A DNA stretch of 64,000 bases from CALJFL01 sp963669435 (GCA_963669435.1 OY770025.1:992001-1056000); one strand, 5' to 3'. Shown: positions 25,177-33,113, numbered from the stretch's first letter. Notes: generated from the sequence alone by a model not told the origin. Made by a program: numbers and translations.

Positions 25177-25518
25177 TCACTGCATCCATTCTTTTCTATG
25201 AGAATCGGGCCTGCGAACATGCTTGCCGTTGATATGCCACCCACAGTGATAGCAGCTTGTTACGCCGTTACCTATGAGGGATGTGCCCCCGACACCAAAA
25301 GTGCCAGTACATCGAGGACACTTCAGCCTCGCTCGCCTCCAGTACGTGTAATAGAAAGCGAAAAGCACAGGGACTGCAACTACCGCGAACAACGGAATTG
25401 CAGCCGCGAGGGCCCCAAACAATATAGCTAGAAACCCAAGTACCCACAGCAATCGTGTAACGACTTTTCGAGCGACCAAAAACTCGTTCTCTCGCTCATG
25501 CGAAACAGCTGCGCTCAT
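25177..25518 (-). CDS. Membrane protein with C-terminal zinc ribbon (cassette)
   Basis: 113 residues from the ATG at 25518. Two helices (about 20-55), then CPRCTGTFGVGG and CYHCGWHING, a four-Cys zinc ribbon. Longer reading upstream only translates attC. One of four cassettes here that combine a zinc ribbon with membrane helices. Confidence 0.65.
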   Translation of the reverse strand: MSAAVSHERENEFLVARKVVTRLLWVLGFLAILFGALAAAIPLFAVVAVPVLFAFYYTYWRRARLKCPRCTGTFGVGGTSLIGNGVTSCYHCGWHINGKHVRRPDSHRKEWMQ

Positions 25519-25524
25519 GACATA

Positions 25525-25608
25525 TAACGCCCGCAGCACCGGCCGAGTAACCGCGCAGCGGTTGCGAGGTCCAGCCCACGAAGAGGGCGGTGGTGGCTGC
25601 ACTTGTTA
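25525..25608 (-). repeat. attC (type A)
   Basis: TAACGCCCGCAGCACCGG...GCACTTGTTA. Confidence 0.9.
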
Positions 25609-25962
25609 GGTGCTTTTGTGGAATACGTCATAACGTCGGTAGATATAAATTGGGGCTACAAGAAGAGAAAGCAGCGTGAATGGCAGACCAATGAGCATGA
25701 AGTTGTCAAAAACAAATGTTGTAAAGGAGATAAATGAACGCCAGCCTTCAATGTAGCCATTCTGAACCATCCAAGGCACCAGGAAAATCTCCGCGAAGAA
25801 AAAGGGACTCAATAGGAAGCTTATTACCAAGTCGACCGCCAAAGAAACTCCGAAACATGCCAATACAAAAAGAAACCTAGATTTGACAGGTTTACGAATG
25901 GCAAAGACTATTGGTACGGTCGCGAATGCGAAGTATCCAAGGTACATAGTTATCCACAACAC
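25606..25962 (-). CDS. Four-helix membrane protein (cassette)
   Basis: 118 residues with about four helices; small loops and a short basic tail (YIYRRYDVFHKST). Stops on the attC TAA. The family is unknown. Confidence 0.6.
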   Translation of the reverse strand: MLWITMYLGYFAFATVPIVFAIRKPVKSRFLFVLACFGVSLAVDLVISFLLSPFFFAEIFLVPWMVQNGYIEGWRSFISFTTFVFDNFMLIGLPFTLLSLLVAPIYIYRRYDVFHKST

Positions 25963-25971
25963 GCTGGCACC

Positions 25972-26058
25972 TAACGCCGTGGTAAACGGCCGCGAGACCG
26001 AAGGTTGAGCGGTCCGGTGGCGCCGCTTTTTGGCGACACGAATTTCACCACCTTGTTA
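25972..26058 (-). repeat. attC (type C)
   Basis: TAACGCCGTGGTAAACGG...CCACCTTGTTA, matching 28880 which closes the second copy of the same gene. Confidence 0.9.
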
Positions 26059-26397
26059 TGTGCCTTGCTGCTGCGTTTCCGCATGCTGTGCATATACGTT
26101 TTCGAGCGTACAAAATCTGACCTCCTGCATGATTTGCTTTAACGCCACCTCGTGCTGATTCTCAGGTAATTCGTTGAGCTGTTCCAGATCGAGGTGCTTG
26201 GCAAGGCACATTTTGGCGGCAGACTCCGCATAGGGTTCGCACCAGTAGTTTGGCTTGCACCGCTCCTGTAACCAGGATTCAACCTGATCCACATACCTAT
26301 GCTCGATATATGCATACCCGGCTTCCTCAATACATCCTAGTAGCGAAAGCACCAGAATGCTCAAGAAGCCGAATCTACAAACTTTACTATGGCACAT
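26056..26397 (-). CDS. Lipoprotein, copy 1 (duplicated cassette)
   Basis: 113 residues with a lipoprotein signal (LVLSLLGC, Cys near residue 22). Mature part is helical with Cys residues in ERCKPNYWCEP, AKMCLA and VRFCTLE, likely two disulfides. Copy 2 is at 28964-29305 and differs by one visible residue (YIEHRY versus YIAHRY). Stops on the attC TAA. The function is unknown. Confidence 0.7.
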   Translation of the reverse strand: MCHSKVCRFGFLSILVLSLLGCIEEAGYAYIEHRYVDQVESWLQERCKPNYWCEPYAESAAKMCLAKHLDLEQLNELPENQHEVALKQIMQEVRFCTLENVYAQHAETQQQGT

Positions 26398-26466
26398 AAC
26401 GCCTCAGGCTGAGGCGCGCGGTACGCGCGTCCTGCGCCGAAGGCGCCTCGCAGCCCTGACTTGTTA
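26397..26466 (-). repeat. attC (type J-like)
   Basis: TAACGCCTCAGGCTGAGG...TGACTTGTTA; closes the XRE regulator cassette. Confidence 0.88.
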
Positions 26467-26477
26467 CATGTACGCGC

Positions 26478-26807
26478 CTAGTCATAAGTGAATTTGCTTA
26501 AGCCTCTAGTCATTCTGACCAAGGCATCCTTGTCCCGCTCGTTGAGTTGTCTGTATAAAGACAACAACTCCTTCTCCTGCTCTGCGAGCTCCAATTTAGT
26601 TGTAGCTATATCTCCTTCGCCAAATTCGAGCCAGGATGGGCTCACGCAAAGTACCTCGGCTAACTTTACAATATGGCTTGTTCTCTTAGTGCTACCATCT
26701 TCGATCAACGATATAGCTGCCTTAGATACGCCCACAGCACTACCGAGTGCCTCTTGACTAAGATTGGCCCTTTTTCTCGCGATTTTTAGCCTTTCCCCTA
26801 CAGTCAT
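26478..26807 (-). CDS. XRE family transcriptional regulator (cassette)
   Basis: 109 residues from the ATG at 26807. N-terminal Cro/C1 HTH (MTVGERLKIARKRANLSQEALGSAVGVSKAAI) and a C-terminal coiled/helical tail (ELAEQEKELLSLYRQLNERDKDALVRM) that may dimerise. No toxin is in the cassette, so it is more likely a stand-alone regulator than an antitoxin. Confidence 0.88.
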   Translation of the reverse strand: MTVGERLKIARKRANLSQEALGSAVGVSKAAISLIEDGSTKRTSHIVKLAEVLCVSPSWLEFGEGDIATTKLELAEQEKELLSLYRQLNERDKDALVRMTRGLSKFTYD

Positions 26808-26816
26808 AAGTACATG

Positions 26817-26900
26817 TAACGCCCGCAGCACCGGCCGAGTAACCGCGCAGCGGTTGCGAGGTCCAGCCCACGTAGTGGGCGGTGGTGCCTGCACTTGTTA
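26817..26900 (-). repeat. attC (type A)
   Basis: TAACGCCCGCAGCACCGG...GCACTTGTTA. Confidence 0.9.
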
Positions 26901-27149
26901 TTGGGCCTGAGCATACCCGCCCCAAATAGCCAGCCCATAGATGCTAACGAGCCCAAAAAGGGAAAGCATGAAAAACCACCTTTTAGGCTCTGCGGCTTCT
27001 GGCCAGATGGAACCCCAGAACAGCAGCACCGGGAAGAAAACTTTGGCATAACCTGGACCTCGATCTGAACCCTGCCGCCATGCAAAAATTGAGTAGAGCA
27101 CCAACCAACCTGTAAATGCTAATTGCAGGGTGACCTCTACGGGATTCAT
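26898..27149 (-). CDS. Three-helix membrane protein (cassette)
   Basis: 83 residues, helices at about 5-24, 34-50 and 58-80 with a basic first loop (AWRQGSDRGPGY). Stops on the attC TAA. The family is unknown. Confidence 0.55.
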   Translation of the reverse strand: MNPVEVTLQLAFTGWLVLYSIFAWRQGSDRGPGYAKVFFPVLLFWGSIWPEAAEPKRWFFMLSLFGLVSIYGLAIWGGYAQAQ

Positions 27150-27172
27150 CTCAAATCTACCCGAAGGCCCTA

Positions 27173-27265
27173 TAACGCCTTGCTAAGAGGCAGACAAACC
27201 GCAGGTTTGGCTGTCCTACGGAGGCCGCGCCTTTCGCGGCCGAAGTGTACTTGAGCAACTTGTTA
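27173..27265 (-). repeat. attC (type B)
   Basis: TAACGCCTTGCTAAGAGG...GCAACTTGTTA; identical by eye to the site at 29305. Confidence 0.9.
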
Positions 27266-27271
27266 AATGGC

Positions 27272-27553
27272 CTAATCCACGACATGTATCTTTCCTGTGT
27301 AGGTAAAGCCGATTTTCTGGCAGATGTACCAATAAAATGGATAGGCGAACACACCCAGTACTAGGCCGTTTACTAGGCCAAATATTGGTGACACGAACAC
27401 AAAAAGAATTGTTGTACTTAAAGCTGCGTTCGGCTCGGTGAACAATCCAAGTAACTGAAATGGGCTTGCGAGAACGCCTGCGCTGAGGCCGATAAGGCCT
27501 GAGAAGGATACAAGCGATTTAAAATCAAGCATGATCTTTATTCGTTGAACCAT
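27272..27553 (-). CDS. Membrane protein, copy 1 (duplicated cassette)
   Basis: 93 residues, two to three helices (about 13-35, 45-75), gly-rich LIGLSAGVLASPF turn. The second copy, 29404-29685, shares the same attC and differs by one silent base that I can see. The family is unknown. Confidence 0.62.
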   Translation of the reverse strand: MVQRIKIMLDFKSLVSFSGLIGLSAGVLASPFQLLGLFTEPNAALSTTILFVFVSPIFGLVNGLVLGVFAYPFYWYICQKIGFTYTGKIHVVD

Positions 27554-27565
27554 ACTTTGGCCCTT

Positions 27566-27652
27566 TAACGCCTTGCTAAACGGCAGACAAACCGAAGGTT
27601 TGGCTGTCCGGTGGAGGGCCAGAGGCCCGGAACGAATTTGAGCGACTTGTTA
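27566..27652 (-). repeat. attC (type B)
   Basis: TAACGCCTTGCTAAACGG...GCGACTTGTTA; identical by eye to 34761. Confidence 0.9.
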
Positions 27653-27871
27653 TTGGGCACCATTGGTAGACTTGACTCGAATTTCCGAAACACATTTTTT
27701 TCCACAAACGGCACACTCTCCTTCAATGTACTTCTTTCCACCTTCATTAAAGAGTTGTGGATTTCGAATTCCTAAATCAGCTTTTGAACAGTTGTTGCAC
27801 CATGTGTTTCTAATGAAGAATTCTAAATCGGCCGAATCCAACGAAACCGTGTCCAAAGGCTCTCTACTCAT
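27650..27871 (-). CDS. Zinc-ribbon miniprotein, copy 1 (duplicated cassette)
   Basis: 73 residues with WCNNCSK and GECAVCGKKC, a four-Cys zinc-binding arrangement, and an acidic N-terminus. It is identical by eye to 34845-35066, attC included. Stops on the attC TAA. It may bind nucleic acid or protein; no family is recognised. Confidence 0.65.
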   Translation of the reverse strand: MSREPLDTVSLDSADLEFFIRNTWCNNCSKADLGIRNPQLFNEGGKKYIEGECAVCGKKCVSEIRVKSTNGAQ

Positions 27872-27885
27872 CTCCTGGTGCCCTA

Positions 27886-27937
27886 TAACGCCTAAGGTTG
27901 AGGCGGCCGTTAGGCCGTCCGCAACCCTTACTTGTTA
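27886..27937 (-). repeat. attC (short singleton)
   Basis: TAACGCCTAAGGTTGAGG...CTTACTTGTTA, only 52 bp. Confidence 0.87.
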
Positions 27938-27946
27938 AGTGGCGGC

Positions 27947-28135
27947 TTACAGCTGCCTTGAGATTATTAAAGCAATACCGATGCCCCATACGCTTACACC
28001 CACAGCATGTGCCAGAGTTAATCTATGATACAAATTATCGTTCCCAGGATAGTCCTTTGGGAAACTTCCAAATGTACAAACTTTAAGTACGTAATACCCG
28101 GTGAAATATATAACGTATTCCCAGATTAGACTCAT
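27947..28135 (-). CDS. Two-helix membrane miniprotein (cassette)
   Basis: 62 residues from the ATG at 28135 (MSLIWEYVIYFTGYYVLK), helices at about 3-20 and 39-59. The family is unknown. Confidence 0.5.
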   Translation of the reverse strand: MSLIWEYVIYFTGYYVLKVCTFGSFPKDYPGNDNLYHRLTLAHAVGVSVWGIGIALIISRQL

Positions 28136-28177
28136 TACCGATTCACTCAACCTCAACCGACGAGCACTAGAGACACA

Positions 28178-28229
28178 TAACGCTTTGCATTTGGGGCGGC
28201 GGTACGCCGTCCCCAACATGCACTTGTTA
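28178..28229 (-). repeat. attC (type K)
   Basis: TAACGCTTTGCATTTGGG...TGCACTTGTTA, 52 bp; same as 31122. Closes repeated cassette family 1, copy A. Confidence 0.88.
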
Positions 28230-28472
28230 CTGCAGCGGCACACTTAATGATGAACGCGCCAATGACCCGGAGCGAACGCGAAGGAGAAGCCGCGAGCAGC
28301 GTGCCTGCCGAATTGGATGTATAAGCCGAACCACCATTTGCACTAGAAACGTGCTGAAGGAACGAAGCTGATTGACTCAACGCTGGCACCCTCCCTGATG
28401 CTGGACAGCTTGATGAATACTACTTTACTCCGAATTCGCTGAGAGCAAAATCAAAAAGACCGTTCCGCTCTG
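28230..28472 (-). other. Repeated atypical cassette, family 1 copy A
   Basis: A 243-bp cassette body that occurs three times (also 31174-31416 and 35135-35377). A minus-strand frame from about 28389 begins PALSQSASFLQHVSSANGG and stays open through the attC into the next cassette (stop at 28153), so no normal gene end exists. GGAGGG precedes an in-frame TTG by about 9 nt in every copy. The Ser/Ala-rich pattern recalls integron-associated DUF1010 proteins, but that is a memory-based guess. It may instead be a non-coding or regulatory cassette. Confidence 0.5.
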
Positions 28473-28556
28473 TAACGCCCGCGGCACCGGCCGAGTAACC
28501 GCGCAGCGGTTGTGAGGTCCAGCCCACGTAGTGGGCGATGGTGCCCGCCCTTGTTA
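28473..28556 (-). repeat. attC (type A)
   Basis: TAACGCCCGCGGCACCGG...GCCCTTGTTA. Confidence 0.9.
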
Positions 28557-28862
28557 TATTTCACTCTTGGGTAACTCGAATTGTGCGCGAAAAAACATTA
28601 AGAACAGCACTGTGCAAAGCATGCAGCCTAGCATGAACCAAATAAAGTAGATCAGTACCGCAACTGCTTGCTCAGGCTCCAGAGCACCAATAATGAGAAA
28701 GCTTCCAACTACTTTTATCGCAACATAGATAAGAAATGTGATATTGATTTTGCTATTAAATTTCTTCGTGTAGCTTAATCGCTTGTGGCATGAACGACAC
28801 TTCCCAAAGACACCGACTCCCGAATTGCACTCCGGACAAGTCAAGTAATCTGCGCTACTCAC
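28554..28862 (-). CDS. Zinc ribbon plus two-helix membrane protein (cassette)
   Basis: 102 residues: N-terminal ribbon CPECNSGVGVFGKCRSCHKR (residues 9-28) and two helices (about 40-60 and 66-92). Ends LPKSEI on the attC TAA. Same overall plan as 25177, 29791 and 39112 but different sequences. The function is unknown. Confidence 0.68.
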   Translation of the reverse strand: MSSADYLTCPECNSGVGVFGKCRSCHKRLSYTKKFNSKINITFLIYVAIKVVGSFLIIGALEPEQAVAVLIYFIWFMLGCMLCTVLFLMFFRAQFELPKSEI

Positions 28863-28879
28863 TGAATCCTCCAGAAATA

Positions 28880-28966
28880 TAACGCCGTGGTAAACGGCCG
28901 CGAGACCGAAGGTTGAGCGGTCCGGTGGCGCCGCTTTTTGGCGACACGAATTTCACCACCTTGTTA
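28880..28966 (-). repeat. attC (type C)
   Basis: Same as 25972; closes lipoprotein copy 2. Confidence 0.9.
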
Positions 28967-29305
28967 TGTGCCTTGCTGCTGCGTTTCCGCATGCTGTGCA
29001 TATACGTTTTCGAGCGTACAAAATCTGACCTCCTGCATGATTTGCTTTAACGCCACCTCGTGCTGATTCTCAGGTAATTCGTTGAGCTGTTCCAGATCGA
29101 GGTGCTTGGCAAGGCACATTTTGGCGGCAGACTCCGCATAGGGTTCGCACCAGTAGTTTGGCTTGCACCGCTCCTGTAACCAGGACTCAACCTGATCCAC
29201 ATACCTATGCGCGATATATGCATACCCGGCTTCCTCAATACATCCTAGTAGCGAAAGCACCAGAATGCTCAAGAAGCCGAATCTACAAACTTTACTATGG
29301 CACAT
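28964..29305 (-). CDS. Lipoprotein, copy 2 (duplicated cassette)
   Basis: 113 residues, near-identical to 26056-26397 (lipobox LLGC, YIAHRY here). Both gene and attC are duplicated. In this block it directly adjoins copy 2 of the 93-residue membrane protein, whereas in the first block two other cassettes lie between them. Stops on the attC TAA. Confidence 0.7.
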   Translation of the reverse strand: MCHSKVCRFGFLSILVLSLLGCIEEAGYAYIAHRYVDQVESWLQERCKPNYWCEPYAESAAKMCLAKHLDLEQLNELPENQHEVALKQIMQEVRFCTLENVYAQHAETQQQGT

Positions 29306-29397
29306 AACGCCTTGCTAAGAGGCAGACAAACCGCAGGTTTGGCTGTCCTACGGAGGCCGCGCCTTTCGCGGCCGAAGTGTACTTGAGCAACTTGTTA
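29305..29397 (-). repeat. attC (type B)
   Basis: Same as 27173; closes membrane protein copy 2. Its first base is also the first base of the lipoprotein ATG on the other strand. Confidence 0.9.
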
Positions 29398-29403
29398 AAT
29401 GGC

Positions 29404-29685
29404 CTAATCCACGACATGTATCTTTCCTGTGTAGGTAAAGCCGATTTTCTGGCAGATGTACCAATAAAATGGATAGGCGAACACACCCAGTACTAGGCCG
29501 TTTACTAGGCCAAATATTGGTGACACGAACACAAAAAGAATTGTTGTACTTAAAGCTGCGTTCGGCTCGGTGAACAATCCAAGTAACTGAAATGGGCTTG
29601 CGAGAACGCCTGCGCTGAGGCCGATAAGGCCTGAGAAGGATACAAGCGATTTAAAATCGAGCATGATCTTTATTCGTTGAACCAT
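29404..29685 (-). CDS. Membrane protein, copy 2 (duplicated cassette)
   Basis: 93 residues from the ATG at 29685, same protein as 27272-27553. A longer frame starting in the neighbouring type A attC is only translated attC sequence. Confidence 0.62.
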   Translation of the reverse strand: MVQRIKIMLDFKSLVSFSGLIGLSAGVLASPFQLLGLFTEPNAALSTTILFVFVSPIFGLVNGLVLGVFAYPFYWYICQKIGFTYTGKIHVVD

Positions 29686-29697
29686 ACTTTGGCCCTT

Positions 29698-29781
29698 TAA
29701 CGCCCGCAGCACCGGCCGAGTAACCGCGCAGCGGTTGCGAGGTCCAGCCCACGCAGTGGGCGGTGGTGGCTGCACTTGTTA
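29698..29781 (-). repeat. attC (type A)
   Basis: TAACGCCCGCAGCACCGG...GCACTTGTTA. Confidence 0.9.
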
Positions 29782-29790
29782 GTGTGCCGA

Positions 29791-30120
29791 CTACGCAAAC
29801 TCACTACCACATACCGAACATTGCTTTGGAGGCACAAGTAGTAAGGAGACATGTACCCTGCCACATGAGGCACATATGCGCATGAACTTGGCGTGAACTA
29901 CAACGACAAGCAGTACAGCCGGAACCACCCAGTAGGCCATGTGCCACGAATTGCTGGCCCAGAAAGCACCAATTAAAAAGAACAAAGTAAATACCGACGT
30001 TATATAAGGCATTACACGCACTTTTTGATCGGGCGCAGCCTTACGGCCCCAAAGGAAGCCGACCAGGACGAGCATCACCCAGGCTGCACCGAAAACAAGT
30101 GACTTGATTTCCGAGTCCAT
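29791..30120 (-). CDS. Three-helix membrane protein with C-terminal zinc ribbon (cassette)
   Basis: 109 residues from the ATG at 30120 (MDSEIKSLVFGAAW). Helices at about 7-25, 39-56 and 62-78, then CASCGRVHVSLLLVPPKQCSVC as a four-Cys ribbon near the C-terminus. The family is unknown. Confidence 0.65.
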   Translation of the reverse strand: MDSEIKSLVFGAAWVMLVLVGFLWGRKAAPDQKVRVMPYITSVFTLFFLIGAFWASNSWHMAYWVVPAVLLVVVVHAKFMRICASCGRVHVSLLLVPPKQCSVCGSEFA

Positions 30121-30128
30121 AGGCACTC

Positions 30129-30210
30129 TAACTCCCTACCGCAGCGGCGCTATAACCGCGCAGCGGTTCTGGCGTCCGGCCCCGAAGGGGCGCACTGGCG
30201 GTACTTGTTA
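30129..30210 (-). repeat. attC (type E, variant core)
   Basis: The left end reads TAACTCC instead of TAACGCC; the right end is a normal CTTGTTA. Confidence 0.82.
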
Positions 30211-30570
30211 CATGCTTTTTAGCGAGTAAGAGCATGGATAATCACCAAACGTAGAGAATTTGAGCACAACGCGCCTTTCATGCTCAAACAGTTTCGGTAC
30301 TTCAAGTTTAAGAGCTTCACTTGGGTGTAGCGTAATGTTTTGGCACCAAGTGTTGGATTCTATACAAAGTTCGCCGAACCTTTGACTGCCGTTAAGTTCT
30401 CCCTCATTCGAAAGATCGTAATCGAGCGGCCTTTTTAGGTGCAGCTCACCTAGTTCAGAGATGTAAAAAATACTGATCCTGGGACAGTGGTACCTTGCCC
30501 AGTTTACATCTGCAAGAGCCTGACATGACCACGCGAACAGAATCGCAGGTAATGTCAGTCTGCTTATCAT
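30208..30570 (-). CDS. Exported protein of unknown function (cassette)
   Basis: 120 residues; signal peptide (1-20, cut after ALA), then a mature domain with four Cys (YHCPRIS, ELCIES, TWCQNI, DYPCSYS), likely two disulfides. Stops on the attC TAA. The family is unknown. Confidence 0.65.
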   Translation of the reverse strand: MISRLTLPAILFAWSCQALADVNWARYHCPRISIFYISELGELHLKRPLDYDLSNEGELNGSQRFGELCIESNTWCQNITLHPSEALKLEVPKLFEHERRVVLKFSTFGDYPCSYSLKSM

Positions 30571-30576
30571 GGCATG

Positions 30577-30651
30577 TAACGCCTACATGTGGGGCGGACC
30601 ACGAAGTGGACCGTCCCAGCAGCCGAAGGCTGCGACACGATGTACTTGTTA
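30577..30651 (-). repeat. attC (type K-related)
   Basis: TAACGCCTACATGTGGGG...TGTACTTGTTA. Confidence 0.88.
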
Positions 30652-31110
30652 GGCATCGTCAACTCTCAGATTTTTCTTAATCTCCCCACGGCAATAGTCG
30701 CCAATATCTATATGATGCTCGTAAAGCCCATTAGCATGACTAGTTATCACTGCTACCGAAACAGGAATAATTTCTACCATATCGAAGAATAAGCGGTATG
30801 AAAAATCTCTAGCTCCAAATTCTATATCGATTAACATGTACGGTGGCGAGATATCTAAATCGTGATACCAAGATGCCATGAATGTAAGTCGATGACTATT
30901 ATTGGTAGTGAAGTACTTTTTTAGACATGCTGGAAAGATGAGCTCATTTTTGCCGATTTTCAGAGCTATCACATTTCTGTCAAACAGTGCGGGTTGGTAG
31001 TCGGATGGAAGCCCGAGTATTTCTCCGTATTGATACTTCAGCAACGTATCTTGATGGGTAAATCCAAAAGGACACCAAATCACGAGAACAATCAATGCGA
31101 TAAGTTTCAT
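30649..31110 (-). CDS. Exported protein of unknown function (cassette)
   Basis: 153 residues from the ATG at 31110 (MKLIALIVLVIWCPF, signal peptide to about residue 19). Mature part includes YMLIDIEFGARDFSYRLFF and a HHIDIGDYCRGE segment. Stops on the attC TAA. The family is unknown. Confidence 0.65.
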   Translation of the reverse strand: MKLIALIVLVIWCPFGFTHQDTLLKYQYGEILGLPSDYQPALFDRNVIALKIGKNELIFPACLKKYFTTNNSHRLTFMASWYHDLDISPPYMLIDIEFGARDFSYRLFFDMVEIIPVSVAVITSHANGLYEHHIDIGDYCRGEIKKNLRVDDA

Positions 31111-31121
31111 ACTCAGTTGCC

Positions 31122-31173
31122 TAACGCTTTGCATTTGGGGCGGCGGTACGCCGTCCCCAACATGCACTTGTTA
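31122..31173 (-). repeat. attC (type K)
   Basis: Same as 28178; closes repeated cassette family 1, copy B. Confidence 0.88.
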
Positions 31174-31416
31174 CTGCAGCGGCACACCTAATGATGAACG
31201 CGCCAATGACCCGGAGCGAACGCGAAGGAGAAGCCACGGGCAACGTGCCTGCCGAATTGGATGTATAAGCCGAACCACCATTTGCACTAGAAACGTGCCG
31301 AAGGAACGAAGCTGATTGATTCAAAGCTGGCACCCTCCTTGATGCTGGACAGCCTGATGAATCCTACTTTACTCCGAATTCGCTGTGAGCAAAATTAAAA
31401 AGACCGTTCCGCTCTG
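31174..31416 (-). other. Repeated atypical cassette, family 1 copy B
   Basis: Close to copy A (about 20 scattered differences, no shift in length). AAGGAGG lies about 9 nt before an in-frame TTG, followed by LNQSASFLRHVSSANGG. The frame runs through the attC and stops at its far edge (31121). Conservation of length and frame in three copies argues for some selected content. Confidence 0.5.
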
Positions 31417-31500
31417 TAACGCCCGCAGCACCGGCCGAGCGGCCGCGTAGCGGTTGCGAGGTCCAGCCCACGAAGTGAGTGTTGGTGGCTGCACTTGTTA
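31417..31500 (-). repeat. attC (type A, diverged)
   Basis: TAACGCCCGCAGCACCGG with AGCGGCCGCGTAGCGG in place of AGTAACCGCGCAGCGG; ends GCACTTGTTA. Confidence 0.88.
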
Positions 31501-31518
31501 GGTGTGATCATGTGCCTA

Positions 31519-31785
31519 CTACCTGCTGCTACCCGCAACCCAAATCTCCCTATGCTCCTGGTCGGAGAGCTTACGGAGCTTACCGGTTTTCGAGAACAAT
31601 ACCATGCAAACAATAGTGCCAACTGGAGGCACGAACCAGAGATACAAGAGTAGCTGCCTCTTTAATGTTTCATCGATGCTTCTGAGACGCTTAATTTTAA
31701 TGGTGAAAAGAAAAGCAGGAACGAACCATACGAACACCAACAATACGATCGCGAGTAGGAGTAAGGCGTGTATCGCTGAACTCAC
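31519..31785 (-). CDS. Two-helix membrane protein (cassette)
   Basis: 88 residues: helices about 4-30 and 45-64, then a polar tail (GKLRKLSDQEHREIW). It stops on TAG 18 bp before attC. The family is unknown. Confidence 0.55.
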   Translation of the reverse strand: MSSAIHALLLLAIVLLVFVWFVPAFLFTIKIKRLRSIDETLKRQLLLYLWFVPPVGTIVCMVLFSKTGKLRKLSDQEHREIWVAGSSR

Positions 31786-31794
31786 TCAGACACC

Positions 31795-31872
31795 TAACGC
31801 CGCCATAATGGGCGCGCGCTGTTTGCGCGTCCCAGGCCACGTTTTTCAGTGGCCGTTTTCATGGCCTTGTTA
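31795..31872 (-). repeat. attC (type G)
   Basis: TAACGCCGCCATAATGG...TGGCCTTGTTA; one visible base from 23836. Confidence 0.89.
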
Positions 31873-32257
31873 AGCATACGTTGTCACTTCGAAGCTTCTC
31901 TAGCAGAGCACGGCCATCTTGTACAATTTGATCAATCTCTGCCTTTCTATTTGGTGCATCTTTGTATAGAGATGGATTAATGTTGGGTAGTGATAGTGTA
32001 AGACTAGTACAAGCCAAGCTAAGTAAATTCTCGTCCTCACCATTTCGCACGGAATCTTCGATTGAAAGAGCACGTAAGACCTGCAGTTCTGCATTCATGG
32101 AGTCCCGGACGCCCTCTACTTCAACAAAGCCGAGTAAGTAGTTCGCTTCATCTTTCCACGCGGCCATCATGAAATGAGAAACGACGAAATACACCGCGCT
32201 AGCAGTTATCCCGCTGGATAGAATAGCAGCCAGTGTGATTTCAGAGAGCCGGCTCAT
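31859..32257 (-). CDS. Single-pass membrane protein, copy 2 (duplicated cassette)
   Basis: 132 residues, a slightly diverged copy of 23900-24298 (differences include GITASAV, EDENLL and LPNINPSL). Many substitutions are conservative, so both copies appear to have been kept under selection for a time. The stop is inside the attC. Confidence 0.65.
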   Translation of the reverse strand: MSRLSEITLAAILSSGITASAVYFVVSHFMMAAWKDEANYLLGFVEVEGVRDSMNAELQVLRALSIEDSVRNGEDENLLSLACTSLTLSLPNINPSLYKDAPNRKAEIDQIVQDGRALLEKLRSDNVCLTRP

Positions 32258-32265
32258 AGTATGTT

Positions 32266-32337
32266 TAACGCCTACGGCAGCAGGCGCGCGGTACGCGCGT
32301 CCGGCGACCGAAGGGAGCGCACTGCCCGTACTTGTTA
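32266..32337 (-). repeat. attC (type H)
   Basis: TAACGCCTACGGCAGCAGG...CGTACTTGTTA. Confidence 0.88.
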
Positions 32338-32691
32338 TGTGTTTTTCTCACTTTTGCGAAGCTCCTCACCAAGAGCCTTCTCTATGGAGGCTGTAGTAAC
32401 TATCTTGACCTTCTCCTCTTCTATATCAATTTCATCTATACCGCTCGCTTTACACTTGTCGTAGAGCCAGGTAGTAATTAGACCAACCTCCATAGCGGCA
32501 GATGCCTCGACAACAAAATTGAGTACGGATGGGAAATCCATAGCTCGATGTTCAGTAACATCTCTAAGCCTGATTCTTGTGTCGTTGTTGAGGTCGAAAA
32601 CCTCCCCTGATATGAACGGCTTGGCTGTTCCGTGCACCTCAGTAGAGAAGCTTTTCATCTGATCGTGGTTCATTTTCATCGATATCTTCAC
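32335..32691 (-). CDS. Soluble protein of unknown function (cassette)
   Basis: 118 residues. I choose the GTG at 32691 because AAGGAGG sits 5 nt upstream of it; the next ATG (four codons in) is too far from that site. Body: EVFDLNNDTRIRLRDVTEH, AAMEVGLITTWLYDKC and a charged tail. Stops on the attC TAA. The family is unknown. Confidence 0.6.
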   Translation of the reverse strand: MKISMKMNHDQMKSFSTEVHGTAKPFISGEVFDLNNDTRIRLRDVTEHRAMDFPSVLNFVVEASAAMEVGLITTWLYDKCKASGIDEIDIEEEKVKIVTTASIEKALGEELRKSEKNT

Positions 32692-32710
32692 TGGAGCCTC
32701 CTTAGAACAC

Positions 32711-32792
32711 ATAACGCTTACCGCAGCGGCGCACGAGCCGCGCAGCGGTTTGGGCGTCCGGCCCCGAAGGGGCATATTGCCGGTTCTTGTTA
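32711..32792 (-). repeat. attC (type E)
   Basis: TAACGCTTACCGCAGCGG...GTTCTTGTTA. Confidence 0.88.
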
Positions 32793-33113
32793 CGTGGCCG
32801 AATGTTTTGACAGTATTTCATTACAAGCACTTTGAATCTCTGATCTGTTCGCGGCGATGATCTCCACTATCTCTTGGTCGGCACGTTTTAACATAGCTTC
32901 AGAGCAGCGAGGCCTTACATGCGCGAGTGGTAAGTGGTCCATGTCTGAGCTCAGCACACCGAAAATGTGGAACTCCGTCGTCCATACTTCAGAGTAGATA
33001 CGATTACCCAGTACGCAGAGTTCAGTAACGTGATCCAAGTAGTCTTCGTCGCTATGGATGAGTGCCAGCGCCAGCTCGCACGCTCGTTCTTTCGCTTTAG
33101 CAATCTCGCTCAC
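32790..33113 (-). CDS. Helical protein of unknown function (cassette)
   Basis: About 107 residues; start uncertain between GTG 33113 and TTG 33128 (no ATG inside the cassette). Largely helical: AKERACELALALIHSDEDYLDHVTEL and ADQEIVEIIAANRSEIQSACNEIL. Stops on the attC TAA. The family is unknown. Confidence 0.5.
   Translation of the reverse strand: MSEIAKAKERACELALALIHSDEDYLDHVTELCVLGNRIYSEVWTTEFHIFGVLSSDMDHLPLAHVRPRCSEAMLKRADQEIVEIIAANRSEIQSACNEILSKHSAT

Noticed and set aside
26478..26807. Antitoxin of a toxin-antitoxin cassette.
   Set aside because: No toxin-like gene accompanies it within the cassette boundaries.
25177..29775. A shared N-terminus (PPPP...WAGPRNRCAVTRPVLRAL) on three otherwise different proteins (frames ending 25602, 26894, 29775).
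   Set aside because: This segment is just the translation of type A attC; the true starts lie inside each cassette.
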